NCBI GenBank assembly: GCA_964576715.1
Contig: CAZNWE010000005.1
Location: 1-64,000, forward strand
Source of the DNA: SLRI01 sp964576715
Lineage (GTDB): Bacteria; Pseudomonadota; Alphaproteobacteria; Geminicoccales; Geminicoccaceae
Direction: 5' to 3'
DNA: 64,000 bases
In this document: positions 42,208-54,908 of the stretch, piece after piece
Layout: each line of letters opens with the position of its first letter
Position numbering within the stretch: the first letter of the stretch is position 1
Translations under genes and position numbers: made by a program
The notes under the pieces: model-generated
The model's database searches: none
What the model was told of the DNA's origin: nothing
What the model saw: the letters and a program-made list of their open reading frames with translations, nothing else

Positions 42208-43107
42208 ATGCCCCGAACGTTCCTGGCGCTCGCGACGGTTGCGGCCGCCGTCTCGCTGGCCGGCAGTATCGCTGCGGCGGACAAGCTCAAGGTGGTCACC
42301 ACCTTCACCGTGCTCGCCGACATGGCGCAGAACGTGGCCGGCGAGGCCGCCGAGGTCGTCTCGATCACCAAGCCCGGGGCCGAGATCCACGGCTACGAGC
42401 CGACCCCGCAGGACATCGTCCGGGCGAGCGGTGCCGACCTCGTCTTGTGGAACGGCATGAACCTCGAGCTCTGGTTCGAGCAGTTCGTCGCCAATCTCGG
42501 CGACATCCCCGCGGTCACCCTGACCGAGGGGATCGACCCAATCCCGATCAGCGCCGGGTCGTATGCGGGCCAGCCCAATCCGCATGCCTGGATGGGGCTC
42601 GACAATGCCTTGCTCTATATCGACAACATCGTCGCCGCCTTGGCCGCGCACGATCCGGGCAACGCCGCCACCTACGCCGCCAATGCCGAGGCCTACAAGG
42701 CCGAGCTGCGCGCGTTGATCGAGCCCTTGCGCGACCGGATCGCCGCGATCCCAGAGGATCGGCGCTGGCTCGCGACCTGCGAGGGGGCCTTCAGCTACCT
42801 CGCCCGCGACTTCGGCATGCAGGAGCTCTATCTCTGGCCGATGAACGCCGATCAGGTCGGCACACCGCAGCAGGTCCGTCGGGTCATCGACGGGGTCAGG
42901 GAGCACGACATCCCGGTCGTCTTTTGCGAGAGCACGGTCAACACCGCACCGGCCGAGCAGGTGGCGCGGGAGACGGGTGCCCGCTACGGCGGCGTGCTCT
43001 ATGTCGATTCCTTGAGCGATGCCGGCGGGCCGGTACCGACCTATCTCGACCTGCTCAGGGTCACCGCACAGACGGTGGCCGACGGCCTGACGAAAGATCT
43101 CGAGTGA
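42208..43107 (+). CDS. sitA: Mn/Fe ABC transporter substrate-binding protein SitA
   Basis: The 299-residue cluster A-I binding protein begins with a signal peptide (PRTFLALATVAAAVSLAGSIAA). The four metal ligands are in place: His61 (EIHGYEPTPQD), His126 (NPHAWMG), Glu192 (TCEGAFSYLARDFG) and Asp267 (LYVDSLSD). The His-His-Glu-Asp set and TCEGAFSY are typical of SitA/PsaA/MntC manganese (or iron) binders; zinc-binding ZnuA would have a third His. It delivers metal in the periplasm to SitCD. ATG 42208 follows GGAG seven bases upstream. It is first in the operon sitA-B-C-D, divergent from mur. Confidence 0.93.
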   Translation: MPRTFLALATVAAAVSLAGSIAAADKLKVVTTFTVLADMAQNVAGEAAEVVSITKPGAEIHGYEPTPQDIVRASGADLVLWNGMNLELWFEQFVANLGDIPAVTLTEGIDPIPISAGSYAGQPNPHAWMGLDNALLYIDNIVAALAAHDPGNAATYAANAEAYKAELRALIEPLRDRIAAIPEDRRWLATCEGAFSYLARDFGMQELYLWPMNADQVGTPQQVRRVIDGVREHDIPVVFCESTVNTAPAEQVARETGARYGGVLYVDSLSDAGGPVPTYLDLLRVTAQTVADGLTKDLE

Positions 43108-43221
43108 CCAAGGTGGCCACGAACCCGGCCGCCACCGTTGTCGCTGCCGCTGCGGCCGGGCGACGAGCGCTGATCCGCCGACCCCGAGCCGCCAACACCA
43201 GGACAACCCGATGACCGCCCG

Positions 43222-44139
43222 ATGACCACAACATGGAGCCAGATCGACCAGCCGAGGAGCGCCGACAGCCCCAGCCCCGATGCCCGTACCGGCAGCGGCA
43301 TCCTCGCCGACGACGTGACGGTCACCTACCGCACCGGCCATACCGCCCTCTTCGATGCCAGCTTCGCGATCCCGCGCGGCACCGTCACCGCCCTGGTCGG
43401 TGTGAACGGTGCCGGGAAGTCGACGCTGTTCAAGGCCATCATGGGCTTCCTGCCAACGGCCAGGGGCGAGATCCGCCTGCTCGGCCGCTCCGTGCGGCAG
43501 GCGCTGCGCGAGAACCTCGTCGCCTACGTGCCGCAGTCGGAAGAGGTCGACTGGGCCTTTCCGGTGCTGGTCGAGGATGTCGTCTTGATGGGCCGCTACG
43601 GCCACATGGGGTTTCTCCGCCGCGCCTCGACGACCGACCACAAGGCGGTCGACAACGCCCTGGCCCGGGTCGGCATGCGAGATCTCCGCAAGCGGCAGAT
43701 CGGCGAGCTCTCGGGCGGCCAGCGCAAGCGCGTCTTCCTCGCCCGGGCCTTGGCCCAGGACGGCCAGGTGATCCTGCTCGACGAGCCGTTCACCGGCGTC
43801 GACGTCAAGACCGAGGAGCAGATCGTGGCCCTCCTGCGCGAGCTGCGCGACGAGGGCCGCGTGATGCTGGTCTCGACCCACAATCTGGGCTCGGTGCCGG
43901 AGTTCTGCGACTGGACCATCATGCTCAAGGGAACGGTGCTCGCCTATGGCCCGACGGCCACGACCTTCACCCGCAAGAACCTGGAGCGTGCCTTCGGCGG
44001 CGTGCTCCGCCATTTCACCCTGGGCGGCGAGGTGCTGCACGAGGACAGCGACAGCCGGGCGGTGACCATCCTGACCGACGACGAGCGGCCCTTCGTGCAA
44101 TACGGCGATCTCACCGTGCAGCGCGAGGACAAAAGATGA
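43222..44139 (+). CDS. sitB: Mn/Fe ABC transporter ATP-binding protein SitB
   Basis: This 305-residue ATPase has Walker A GVNGAGKST, a Q-loop in YVPQSEEVDW, the signature LSGGQRKR, Walker B VILLDEPFTGVD and the switch His in VSTHNLG. The YVPQSEEVDWAFPVLVEDVVLMGRYG segment is typical of SitB/MntB. The first ~25 residues are a variable extension. Its stop overlaps the start of sitC (ATGA), so translation is coupled. It hydrolyses ATP in the cytoplasm to power SitCD. Confidence 0.93.
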   Translation: MTTTWSQIDQPRSADSPSPDARTGSGILADDVTVTYRTGHTALFDASFAIPRGTVTALVGVNGAGKSTLFKAIMGFLPTARGEIRLLGRSVRQALRENLVAYVPQSEEVDWAFPVLVEDVVLMGRYGHMGFLRRASTTDHKAVDNALARVGMRDLRKRQIGELSGGQRKRVFLARALAQDGQVILLDEPFTGVDVKTEEQIVALLRELRDEGRVMLVSTHNLGSVPEFCDWTIMLKGTVLAYGPTATTFTRKNLERAFGGVLRHFTLGGEVLHEDSDSRAVTILTDDERPFVQYGDLTVQREDKR

Positions 44140-45032
44140 TCGCCTATCTGCTGGAGCCCTTCGGCTACGCCTACATGACCAATGCGATGTGGGTGTCGGC
44201 GCTGGTCGGCGGCGTCTGTGCGTTTCTTTCCGCCTATTTGATGCTCAAGGGCTGGTCCCTGATCGGCGACGCGCTCTCGCACTCGGTCGTGCCCGGGGTG
44301 GCCGGGGCCTATGTCCTGGGCCTGCCCTTCGCGCTCGGTGCGTTCATCGCCGGCGGCCTCGCGGCGGGGGCGATGCTGTTTCTCTCCGAGCGCTCGGGGC
44401 TCAAGATCGACGTGATCATCGGGCTGATCTTCACCTCGTTCTTCGGGCTCGGCCTCTTCATCGTCTCGATCAACCCGATGTCGGTGAGCATCCAGACCAT
44501 CACCATGGGCAACATCCTCGCCATCACGCCCGGGGACACGCTGCAGCTGGCGTTGATCGGGTTCGTCTCGCTGGCGGTGCTCTTGGCGAAGTGGAAGGAC
44601 CTGATGGTGACCTTCTTCGACGAGAACCACGCCCGCTCGATCGGGCTGCGCCCGGGCCTGCTGAAGGCCGTGTTCTTCGTCCTCTTGTCCGCCTCGGTGG
44701 TGGCGGCGATGCAGACGGTGGGCGCCTTTCTGGTGATCGCCATGGTCGTCACGCCGGGGGCCACCGCCTATCTGCTCTGTGACCGATTTCCCCGCTTGAT
44801 CCTGACCTCCGTGGCGATCGGTGCAGGCACCAGCTTCGTCGGCGCCTATGCCAGCTACTTCCTCGATGGGGCGACCGGCGGCATCATCGTCACCCTGCAG
44901 ACGCTGGTCTTCCTCGCCGCCTTCTTCCTGGCACCCGAGCACGGGCTTCTGGCCGCGCGCCGCCGGGCGCGGGCGGCGCTGCAACGGCAGCCGGTCGCAA
45001 CCGCCGGACCGAGCATCGAGGAGCCCGCCTGA
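44136..45032 (+). CDS. sitC: Mn/Fe ABC transporter permease SitC
   Basis: The 298-residue membrane protein of the ABC-3 family has about eight transmembrane segments. It contains LMLKGWSLIGDALSHSVVPGVAGAYVLG, the signature where the coupling region meets the ATPase, and TVGAFLVIAMVVTPGATAYLL. The N-terminus IAYLLEPFGYAYMTNAMWVS is typical of SitC. ATG 44136 overlaps the sitB stop, and its own stop overlaps sitD, giving a tightly packed operon. Confidence 0.92.
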   Translation: MIAYLLEPFGYAYMTNAMWVSALVGGVCAFLSAYLMLKGWSLIGDALSHSVVPGVAGAYVLGLPFALGAFIAGGLAAGAMLFLSERSGLKIDVIIGLIFTSFFGLGLFIVSINPMSVSIQTITMGNILAITPGDTLQLALIGFVSLAVLLAKWKDLMVTFFDENHARSIGLRPGLLKAVFFVLLSASVVAAMQTVGAFLVIAMVVTPGATAYLLCDRFPRLILTSVAIGAGTSFVGAYASYFLDGATGGIIVTLQTLVFLAAFFLAPEHGLLAARRRARAALQRQPVATAGPSIEEPA

Positions 45033-45892
45033 TGAGCGTCGAGACGCTCCTCTTGCCGTTCGACTTCGCATTCATGCGCAACGCGTTCTACATCGCGATG
45101 CTGGTCTCGGTGCCGACCGCCCTGCTCTCCTGCTTTCTCGTGCTCAAGGGCTGGGCGCTGATGGGCGACGCCGTCAGCCATGCGGTGCTGCCCGGCATCG
45201 TTCTGGCCTATATCCTGGGCTTGCCGTTGATCGTCGGCGCCTTCGCCGCCGGCATGACCTGTGCGCTCGCGACCGGCTATCTGTCGCACAACAGCCGGGT
45301 CAAGCCGGACACGGTCATGGGGGTGGTGTTCTCCGGCATGTTCGGCATCGGCATCGTCCTTTACGTCGCGGTCGAGAGCAACGTGCACCTCGACCACATC
45401 CTGTTCGGCAACATGCTCGGCGTGACCACGGACGAGCTCTGGCTCGCCGGGCTGATCTCCTTCGGCGTTGCCGCGGCGATCGCGCTGCAGTGGAAGGACC
45501 TGTTGCTGCACAGCTTCGATCCGGCGCAGGCGCAGGCGGCGGGGCTGCGGGTCGGCTGGCTGCATTATGGCCTCTTGGCGGCGCTCTCGCTGACCATCGT
45601 GGCAACCCTGGCGGCGGCGGGCCTGATCCTCGCGATCGGCCTCTTGATCGCCCCCGGTGCGATCGCCTTTCTGCTGGTGCGCAGCTTCGGTGCCATGCTG
45701 CTGGTCGCCGTCGGCGTCTGCATGGGCTCGATGCTGCTCGGCACCTATCTCAGCTTCTTCATCGACAGTGCCCCGGCCCCGACGATCGTGCTGATCATGA
45801 CGGCTGTGTTTGTCGCCGCCTTCGGCCGCCGTCTCGTCCTCACCCGGCAGCGGTCGCGACAGACGATCGCGGCGCAACGCCAAGCGATCTGA
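45032..45892 (+). CDS. sitD: Mn/Fe ABC transporter permease SitD
   Basis: This second ABC-3 family permease has 286 residues: LLPFDFAFMRNAFYIAMLVSVPTALLSC, LVLKGWALMGDAVSHAVLPGIVLAYILG, LDHILFGNMLGVTTDELW and LIAPGAIAFLLVRSFGAML. It pairs with SitC to form the translocation channel. Its ATG overlaps the sitC stop codon (TGATG). A 174-bp gap follows before malonyl-CoA decarboxylase; no terminator hairpin was identified. Confidence 0.92.
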   Translation: MSVETLLLPFDFAFMRNAFYIAMLVSVPTALLSCFLVLKGWALMGDAVSHAVLPGIVLAYILGLPLIVGAFAAGMTCALATGYLSHNSRVKPDTVMGVVFSGMFGIGIVLYVAVESNVHLDHILFGNMLGVTTDELWLAGLISFGVAAAIALQWKDLLLHSFDPAQAQAAGLRVGWLHYGLLAALSLTIVATLAAAGLILAIGLLIAPGAIAFLLVRSFGAMLLVAVGVCMGSMLLGTYLSFFIDSAPAPTIVLIMTAVFVAAFGRRLVLTRQRSRQTIAAQRQAI

Positions 45893-46066
45893 GCGGCCGG
45901 TAGCGAGCTCCACCCCGGGGTACGTACTGCCATAGCCGATGGCGCTCACACACGTTGGCGCCGCTGCCGAACTGGGCTAGAAATCGACGGTCCGGCGGGG
46001 TCGTGCGCCGGACCGCTGCATGCCGGCGAGCGTCGGCCTGTTGCCCATTGCCAAGGGTCGCCCTCG

Positions 46067-47392
46067 ATGCCCAGCTATTCGGTCAACCAGCTCTTCGTCT
46101 CGCTCGCCGATGCCGGCCGCGAGCTGGTGCGTGGGCGGCTCAGCAATCGCCGCCGGACGCCGGACGCCCTGGCCGAGGAATTGCTGTCGACCCGCGGCGA
46201 AGCTTCCGGCGCGGCGCTGGCGCGCGAGGTGATCCAGGGCTACGCGCTGCTCGACCGCGACGCCAAGCGCGGCTTCTTCACCCAGCTCGCCGTGCAGCAC
46301 GACATCGATCGCGACGCGGTCGAGGCGGCGATCGAGGCCTATCGGGCACAGCCCGAGGACGGCACCCTGCGGCGGTTGCGCGCGATCTGCGAGCCGCGGC
46401 GGCAGGAGTTGTTCCGGCGGCTCAACATGGCCCCCGACGGCACCCGCCGGCTGGTCGCGATGCGCCAGGATCTGCTCGAGCTGTTGCCCGAGCATCCGGC
46501 ACTCCGCCCGGTCGACACCGACCTGCAAGAGCTCCTGGCCGGCTGGTTCAACCCCGGCTTTTTGACATTCAAGCCGATCGACTGGAACAGCCCGGCCTCG
46601 CTGCTCGAGAAGCTGATCCGCTACGAGCGGGTGCACAAGATCGCCAATCTCGAGGCGCTCAGGCGCCGGCTCGGCCCAGACCGCCGCTGCTTTGCCTTCT
46701 TCCACCCGACCCTGCCGGACGAACCGCTGATTTTCGTCCAGGTGGCGCTGGTCAAGGGCATGGCGGACAAGGTCCAGCCGCTTTTGGACCAGGACAGCCC
46801 GAGCCTGCCGGTGGGCGAGGCCGACACCGCCATCTTCTATTCGATCAGCAACTGTCAGGCCGGGCTCAAGGGCGTCAGCCTCGGCAATTTCCTGATCAAG
46901 ATGGTGGTGGCGGCGCTCGAGGCGGAGCTGCCGCAGCTCCGTTATTTCGCCACCCTCTCGCCGATCCCGGGCTTCCGCACCTGGCTCGGCCGTGCCCTCG
47001 AGGCCAACGACCCGGTGGTGAGCCCGGACGCGCGGGCAGCACTCGCCGCGCTGGACGATCCCGACTGGCCGCGCGACCCGGCCAAGGTCGAGGCTCTCAA
47101 GCCCTGGCTGATGGGCCTCTGCGCGCATTATCTGGTGCGCGAGAAACGCGGCGGCCGGCCGCTCGACCCCGTGGCCAAGTTCCATCTCGGCAACGGCGCC
47201 AGGCTCGAGCGGCTCAACTGGCAGGGCGACGTCTCGGCCAAGGGGATCGCCGAATCGGCCGGCATGCTGGTCAACTACCGCTACGACCAGGCCCGCATTC
47301 CGGCCAATCACGAAGCCTTCGTCGCCACCGGCGAGGTGATTCATTCTTCGGCGGTCAAGGGCCTCCTGCCCTCCTTGCCCGCCGCGGCCTAG
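46067..47392 (+). CDS. Malonyl-CoA decarboxylase
   Basis: The 441-residue protein follows the MCD family. A helical N-terminal domain (AREVIQGYALLDRDAKRGFFTQLA) precedes a GNAT-like catalytic domain with ASLLEKLIRYERVHKI, CFAFFHPTLPDEPLIFVQVAL, FYSISNCQAGLKGVSLGNFLIK (catalytic Ser region), and KFHLGNGARLERLNW (catalytic His), then GMLVNYRYD. It converts malonyl-CoA to acetyl-CoA, controlling malonate use and fatty acid metabolism. The length is near the bacterial norm. Its stop codon TAG lies inside the left arm of a palindromic repeat element, so the last residue(s) may have been altered by insertion. Confidence 0.93.
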   Translation: MPSYSVNQLFVSLADAGRELVRGRLSNRRRTPDALAEELLSTRGEASGAALAREVIQGYALLDRDAKRGFFTQLAVQHDIDRDAVEAAIEAYRAQPEDGTLRRLRAICEPRRQELFRRLNMAPDGTRRLVAMRQDLLELLPEHPALRPVDTDLQELLAGWFNPGFLTFKPIDWNSPASLLEKLIRYERVHKIANLEALRRRLGPDRRCFAFFHPTLPDEPLIFVQVALVKGMADKVQPLLDQDSPSLPVGEADTAIFYSISNCQAGLKGVSLGNFLIKMVVAALEAELPQLRYFATLSPIPGFRTWLGRALEANDPVVSPDARAALAALDDPDWPRDPAKVEALKPWLMGLCAHYLVREKRGGRPLDPVAKFHLGNGARLERLNWQGDVSAKGIAESAGMLVNYRYDQARIPANHEAFVATGEVIHSSAVKGLLPSLPAAA

Positions 47393-47530
47393 AGCGTTTT
47401 CAGGGTGACCCTTTACTTCGTCAGGCCGCGGACCATCGGTGCTCACCTAGGTCTACGACGCTCCGCGCCGATCGCGTAATGCCAGGGGTGGGGGCCTTCC
47501 TCGTCTCCGGTCGCCCTGAAAACGCCCTAG
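47389..47530. repeat. RIME-like palindromic intergenic element (142 bp)
   Basis: Terminal inverted repeats of 22 bp (47389-47410 and 47509-47530) match at 20 of 22 positions. Each begins or ends with CTAG and contains GCGTTTTCAGGG or its complement. They resemble the palindromic GCGTTTTC ends of rhizobial and Brucella intergenic mosaic elements. No ORF is inside. The element fills most of the 203-bp gap between two convergent genes. Confidence 0.6.
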
Positions 47531-47595
47531 CGCCGGCCACGGCACCCCGGCGCTGCCGTGCGATTGGCCGCCGTCGCGACCTTTTCGGTAGCGCG

Positions 47596-48387
47596 TCAGG
47601 GGGCTGGAAAGCGCGCACTCGTCCAGCCGCGATTGAAATAGACGCTGAGCATTGCGTATTCGCGTACTGCCACGTCAATCAGAAAGAGGTAGTAGGTCGG
47701 GCGCAGATGAGGGGCCAGCGGCTTGCGCTCGCCGGTGGTTCGATAGTTGACCGGCCAGGGCTCGAGCTGCCATCCAAGCTCGCGCGTAACGCCGATGGAG
47801 CGCGGGATCTCGGCGGCGGTCTGGACCAGTAGCCAGGTCTCGTCCGCTGCCGGCGCCGCCTCTGCGTAGGCCAGGGTGAACATGTCTAGGTGGTTGCTCC
47901 GGGCGTCGTCGGCGAAGACCACGCGATCGGCGTCGAAGCCCTGCGCCAGCAGGAACGCGCGGACCCAGGCGGTCTGGCTCATGGTCCGCGAGCTCGTCGA
48001 TTCGCCGATCCCGGTGAGCACGATCCGCGCGTTCGGGTAGCGACGCCCGAGCTCGATCAGGGCCGACAGCTCGCTGCCCGGGCCCTGCAGGCGGCCGCGC
48101 GCTTCCGCGATCTCGCCCGAGATGCGCTGCGAGACGACGAGAATGCCGGCGACCTCGTCGGGCGGCGGGTCGGCGGCCGGGAAGCGATCCTCGAGCGGGA
48201 TCAGCAGCCATTCGCCGATGGGCACCACCGAGGCGCCGATATAGGCCACCATGGCGAGTGCCGCGACCCAGCTGACCCAGCGCCAGCGCAGGATGGCGGC
48301 TGCCAGAACCGCTGCCGCCATGGCAACCAGCAGCACGTTGCTCGGCTTGGCGACCTGGTCGAACAACGGAAAGAGTGTCCAGTACAT
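47596..48387 (-). CDS. DUF218 (YdcF/ElyC-like) membrane protein
   Basis: The 263-residue product has two N-terminal membrane segments (KPSNVLLVAMAAAVLAAAILRW, WVSWVAALAMVAYIGASVVPIG). The DUF218 fold follows: AGILVVSQRI, ELSALIELGRRYPNARIVLTGIGES, VRAFLLAQGFDADRVVFADDARSNHLDMF and TWLLVQTAAEIPRSIGVTRELGW. The usual GG of the first motif is missing. DUF218 proteins are linked to envelope biogenesis (ElyC, SanA). ATG 48387 starts cleanly at the first membrane segment. A tandem 14-bp repeat lies directly upstream. Function unknown. Confidence 0.8.
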   Translation of the reverse strand: MYWTLFPLFDQVAKPSNVLLVAMAAAVLAAAILRWRWVSWVAALAMVAYIGASVVPIGEWLLIPLEDRFPAADPPPDEVAGILVVSQRISGEIAEARGRLQGPGSELSALIELGRRYPNARIVLTGIGESTSSRTMSQTAWVRAFLLAQGFDADRVVFADDARSNHLDMFTLAYAEAAPAADETWLLVQTAAEIPRSIGVTRELGWQLEPWPVNYRTTGERKPLAPHLRPTYYLFLIDVAVREYAMLSVYFNRGWTSARFPAP

Positions 48388-48400
48388 CGTTCTCGCATCA

Positions 48401-48450
48401 CATGGCCGCATTCACATGGCCGCATTCACATGGCCGCATTCACATGGCCA
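48401..48450. repeat. Tandem repeat of a 14-bp unit
   Basis: CATGGCCGCATTCA is repeated three times perfectly (48401-48442) and begins a fourth copy (CATGGCC). It lies 14 bp upstream of the DUF218 start, in that gene's leader or promoter. Confidence 0.9.
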
Positions 48451-48672
48451 AGCAGCGCAGCCCAGCGGACCGCGCCGGCAAGCTCGCGCCCCGGCGTGGT
48501 GCCACGAGACGGCAGCCGACGGATTCTTCGCTCGAACAGGCTGGCGGCGCGCGCGACATGGCGCGCCTGCGGCCGAGCGCGCACCCCCCGGTCAACCGTT
48601 GCACCACGCCGCGCCTGGCCGGCTCCGGCTACTCGGCTCGGCGGCGGGTTGACCAAAAGCACCGGCGCTCGG

Positions 48673-48748
<76 letters not shown>

Positions 48749-48799
48749 GCGGCGTCGGATATAGGAGGTCGGCGGACGGCTGTCCAGCCGGGAGAAGCC

Positions 48800-48827
48800 G
48801 GGCGGGTGGTGCCCCGGGCCACCGCCC
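48800..48827 (-). terminator. Hairpin downstream of the glycerol operon
   Basis: GGGCGG(G)TGG pairs with CCACCGCCC (one bulged base) around a 9-base loop, 28 bp past the glpV stop. No T-run follows, so termination is tentative. Confidence 0.3.
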
Positions 48828-48855
48828 GCCGCGGTCGATCGGTGACCGGCTCGAC

Positions 48856-50640
<1,785 letters not shown>

Positions 50641-50709
50641 GCGTTTAGTCCTCCACTGTCGTCTGTTGCTGACGCGGTTTTGTCGTTGAAGCTGCGGTCG
50701 CCGACGGCG

Positions 50710-50997
50710 TCAGCCGAACCGCATCACGATGACCATCCAAACCGCGGCGATGGCCAAGGCGATCCAAAGCGAGAACTCGGTGAAGGCGATCCATCCGACG
50801 TGGACGAAAGCACCGGTCAGAAGGCCGATGAAGAAGCGGTCGCCACGCGTCGTCGAGATCGGCAAGAAGCCTTTGCGCTGGATGGTCGGCGAGACGACCT
50901 CCCAGATGGTCATGGCCACCAGCAGCGAGGCAATGGTCGCAAAAAAGATCGCGGTCGGGACGGTCCAGGCCATCCATTCGAGCGGGTTGTCGGGCAC
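50710..50997 (-). CDS. glpU: DUF2160 small membrane protein GlpU
   Basis: This 95-residue protein is very hydrophobic, with three to four membrane segments (WTVPTAIFFATIASLLVAMTIWE, FFIGLLTGAFVHVGWIAF, LWIALAIAAVWMVIVM) and the DUF2160 motif RGDRFFIGLL. In rhizobial glycerol operons a DUF2160 gene sits between glpQ and glpV, as here. Its precise part in transport is unknown; it may be an accessory membrane subunit. It starts 15 bp after glpQ. Confidence 0.85.
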   Translation of the reverse strand: MPDNPLEWMAWTVPTAIFFATIASLLVAMTIWEVVSPTIQRKGFLPISTTRGDRFFIGLLTGAFVHVGWIAFTEFSLWIALAIAAVWMVIVMRFG

Positions 50998-51012
50998 GGC
51001 GCTGCTCCCCGC

Positions 51013-51816
<804 letters not shown>

Positions 51817-51817
51817 C

Positions 51818-52687
<870 letters not shown>

Positions 52688-52706
52688 GCGTTTGCCACTC
52701 CAGCCG

Positions 52707-53795
<1,089 letters not shown>

Positions 53796-53807
53796 GCCTG
53801 CCTTCCG

Positions 53808-54908
53808 TCAGGCCGCGTGGCTGAGTTGCCGGGACGGCGGTGCAAGCTCGAGAGCGCCGGTGTCACCGAAGACATAGAGCTTGCCCGGGTCGAGATAGAG
53901 GGTCACCGGCGAGCCGCGCTGCAGCGGGTGCACGCCCTCCTCCTGGACGACCCAGTCGAGACTGTTGTGGCGCACGTGGATGAAGGTCTCCGAGCCCGAG
54001 ATCTCGGCGAGATCGACCTCTGCCTCGATGGCGATGTCGGCCTCGCTGCGGCGCTCGAGAGAGAGATGGTTGGCGCGCACACCGAAGCGGTACCGGCCCG
54101 GTCCGAGCTGGCCGAGCGGCCCGGCGAGCGGCATGGCGAGGCCGGTCACCGTCCGCGCCGCGCCGCCGCGCACCGAGACGTCGATCATGTTCATCGCCGG
54201 ATCGGAGAAGGTCGTGGCGACCCGGGCGGAGCCTGGCCGGCGGTAGACCGCGAGCGTCGGTCCCGATTGCAGCACCCGGCCCTCGCCCATGACGACCACA
54301 TTGCCGCCCATCACCAGCGCCTCGGCGGGCTCGGTCGTGGCGTAGACGACGATGGCATCGCGCTTGGCGAACAAGGCGCGGAGCTCGCTGCGCAGCTCTT
54401 CCCTGAGCTTGTAATCGAGATTGACCAAGGGCTCGTCGAGGAGCAGCAGGTCGGCGTCCTTGACCAGGGCCCGGGCGATGGCGAGGCGCTGCTGCTGGCC
54501 ACCGGAAAGCTCTGCCGGCAGACGGTCGAGCAGCTGCTCGATGTGCAGAAGCTCGGCGGTCGCCTTCACCCGCCGCTCGACCTCGGGCCGGCGCAGCCCC
54601 TTGAGCCGCAGCGGCGAGGCGATGTTGTCGTAGACCGTGAACGACGGGTAGTTGACGAACTGCTGATAGACCATCGCGACGTTGCGCTGCCGCACGCCCT
54701 TGTGGGTGACGTTGCGGCCGCCGAGCAGGACAGTGCCTTCGCTTGGCCGGTCGAGCCCGGCCATGACCCGGAGCAGCGAGGTCTTGCCCGCGGTGGTCTG
54801 GCCGAGCAGCATGTAGAGCTGGCCGGATTCCAGCGTCAGCGAGACGTCGTCGAGATACAGCTCGTCGCCGACCAGACGGCTCACCGCCTTCAGGACCAAG
54901 CTGGTCAT
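53808..54908 (-). CDS. glpS: Glycerol ABC transporter ATPase GlpS
   Basis: The 366-residue ATPase has Walker A GQTTAGKTS, Q-loop MVYQQFVNYPS, a canonical signature LSGGQQQR, Walker B DLLLLDEPLVNLD and a C-terminal TOBE-like domain. The switch position, where His is usual, reads VYATTEPAEA; together with the altered GlpT signature this points to an asymmetric ATPase pair. The ATG overlaps the gpsA stop as ATGA. Confidence 0.88.
   Translation of the reverse strand: MTSLVLKAVSRLVGDELYLDDVSLTLESGQLYMLLGQTTAGKTSLLRVMAGLDRPSEGTVLLGGRNVTHKGVRQRNVAMVYQQFVNYPSFTVYDNIASPLRLKGLRRPEVERRVKATAELLHIEQLLDRLPAELSGGQQQRLAIARALVKDADLLLLDEPLVNLDYKLREELRSELRALFAKRDAIVVYATTEPAEALVMGGNVVVMGEGRVLQSGPTLAVYRRPGSARVATTFSDPAMNMIDVSVRGGAARTVTGLAMPLAGPLGQLGPGRYRFGVRANHLSLERRSEADIAIEAEVDLAEISGSETFIHVRHNSLDWVVQEEGVHPLQRGSPVTLYLDPGKLYVFGDTGALELAPPSRQLSHAA

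Noticed and set aside
42208..45892. Zinc transporter ZnuABC
   Set aside because: Two permeases and the ligand set His-His-Glu-Asp point to the Sit manganese/iron type; the His-rich loop and third His of ZnuA are missing.
48401..48450. CRISPR-like array
   Set aside because: The 14-bp units are directly adjacent with no spacers; it is a simple tandem repeat.
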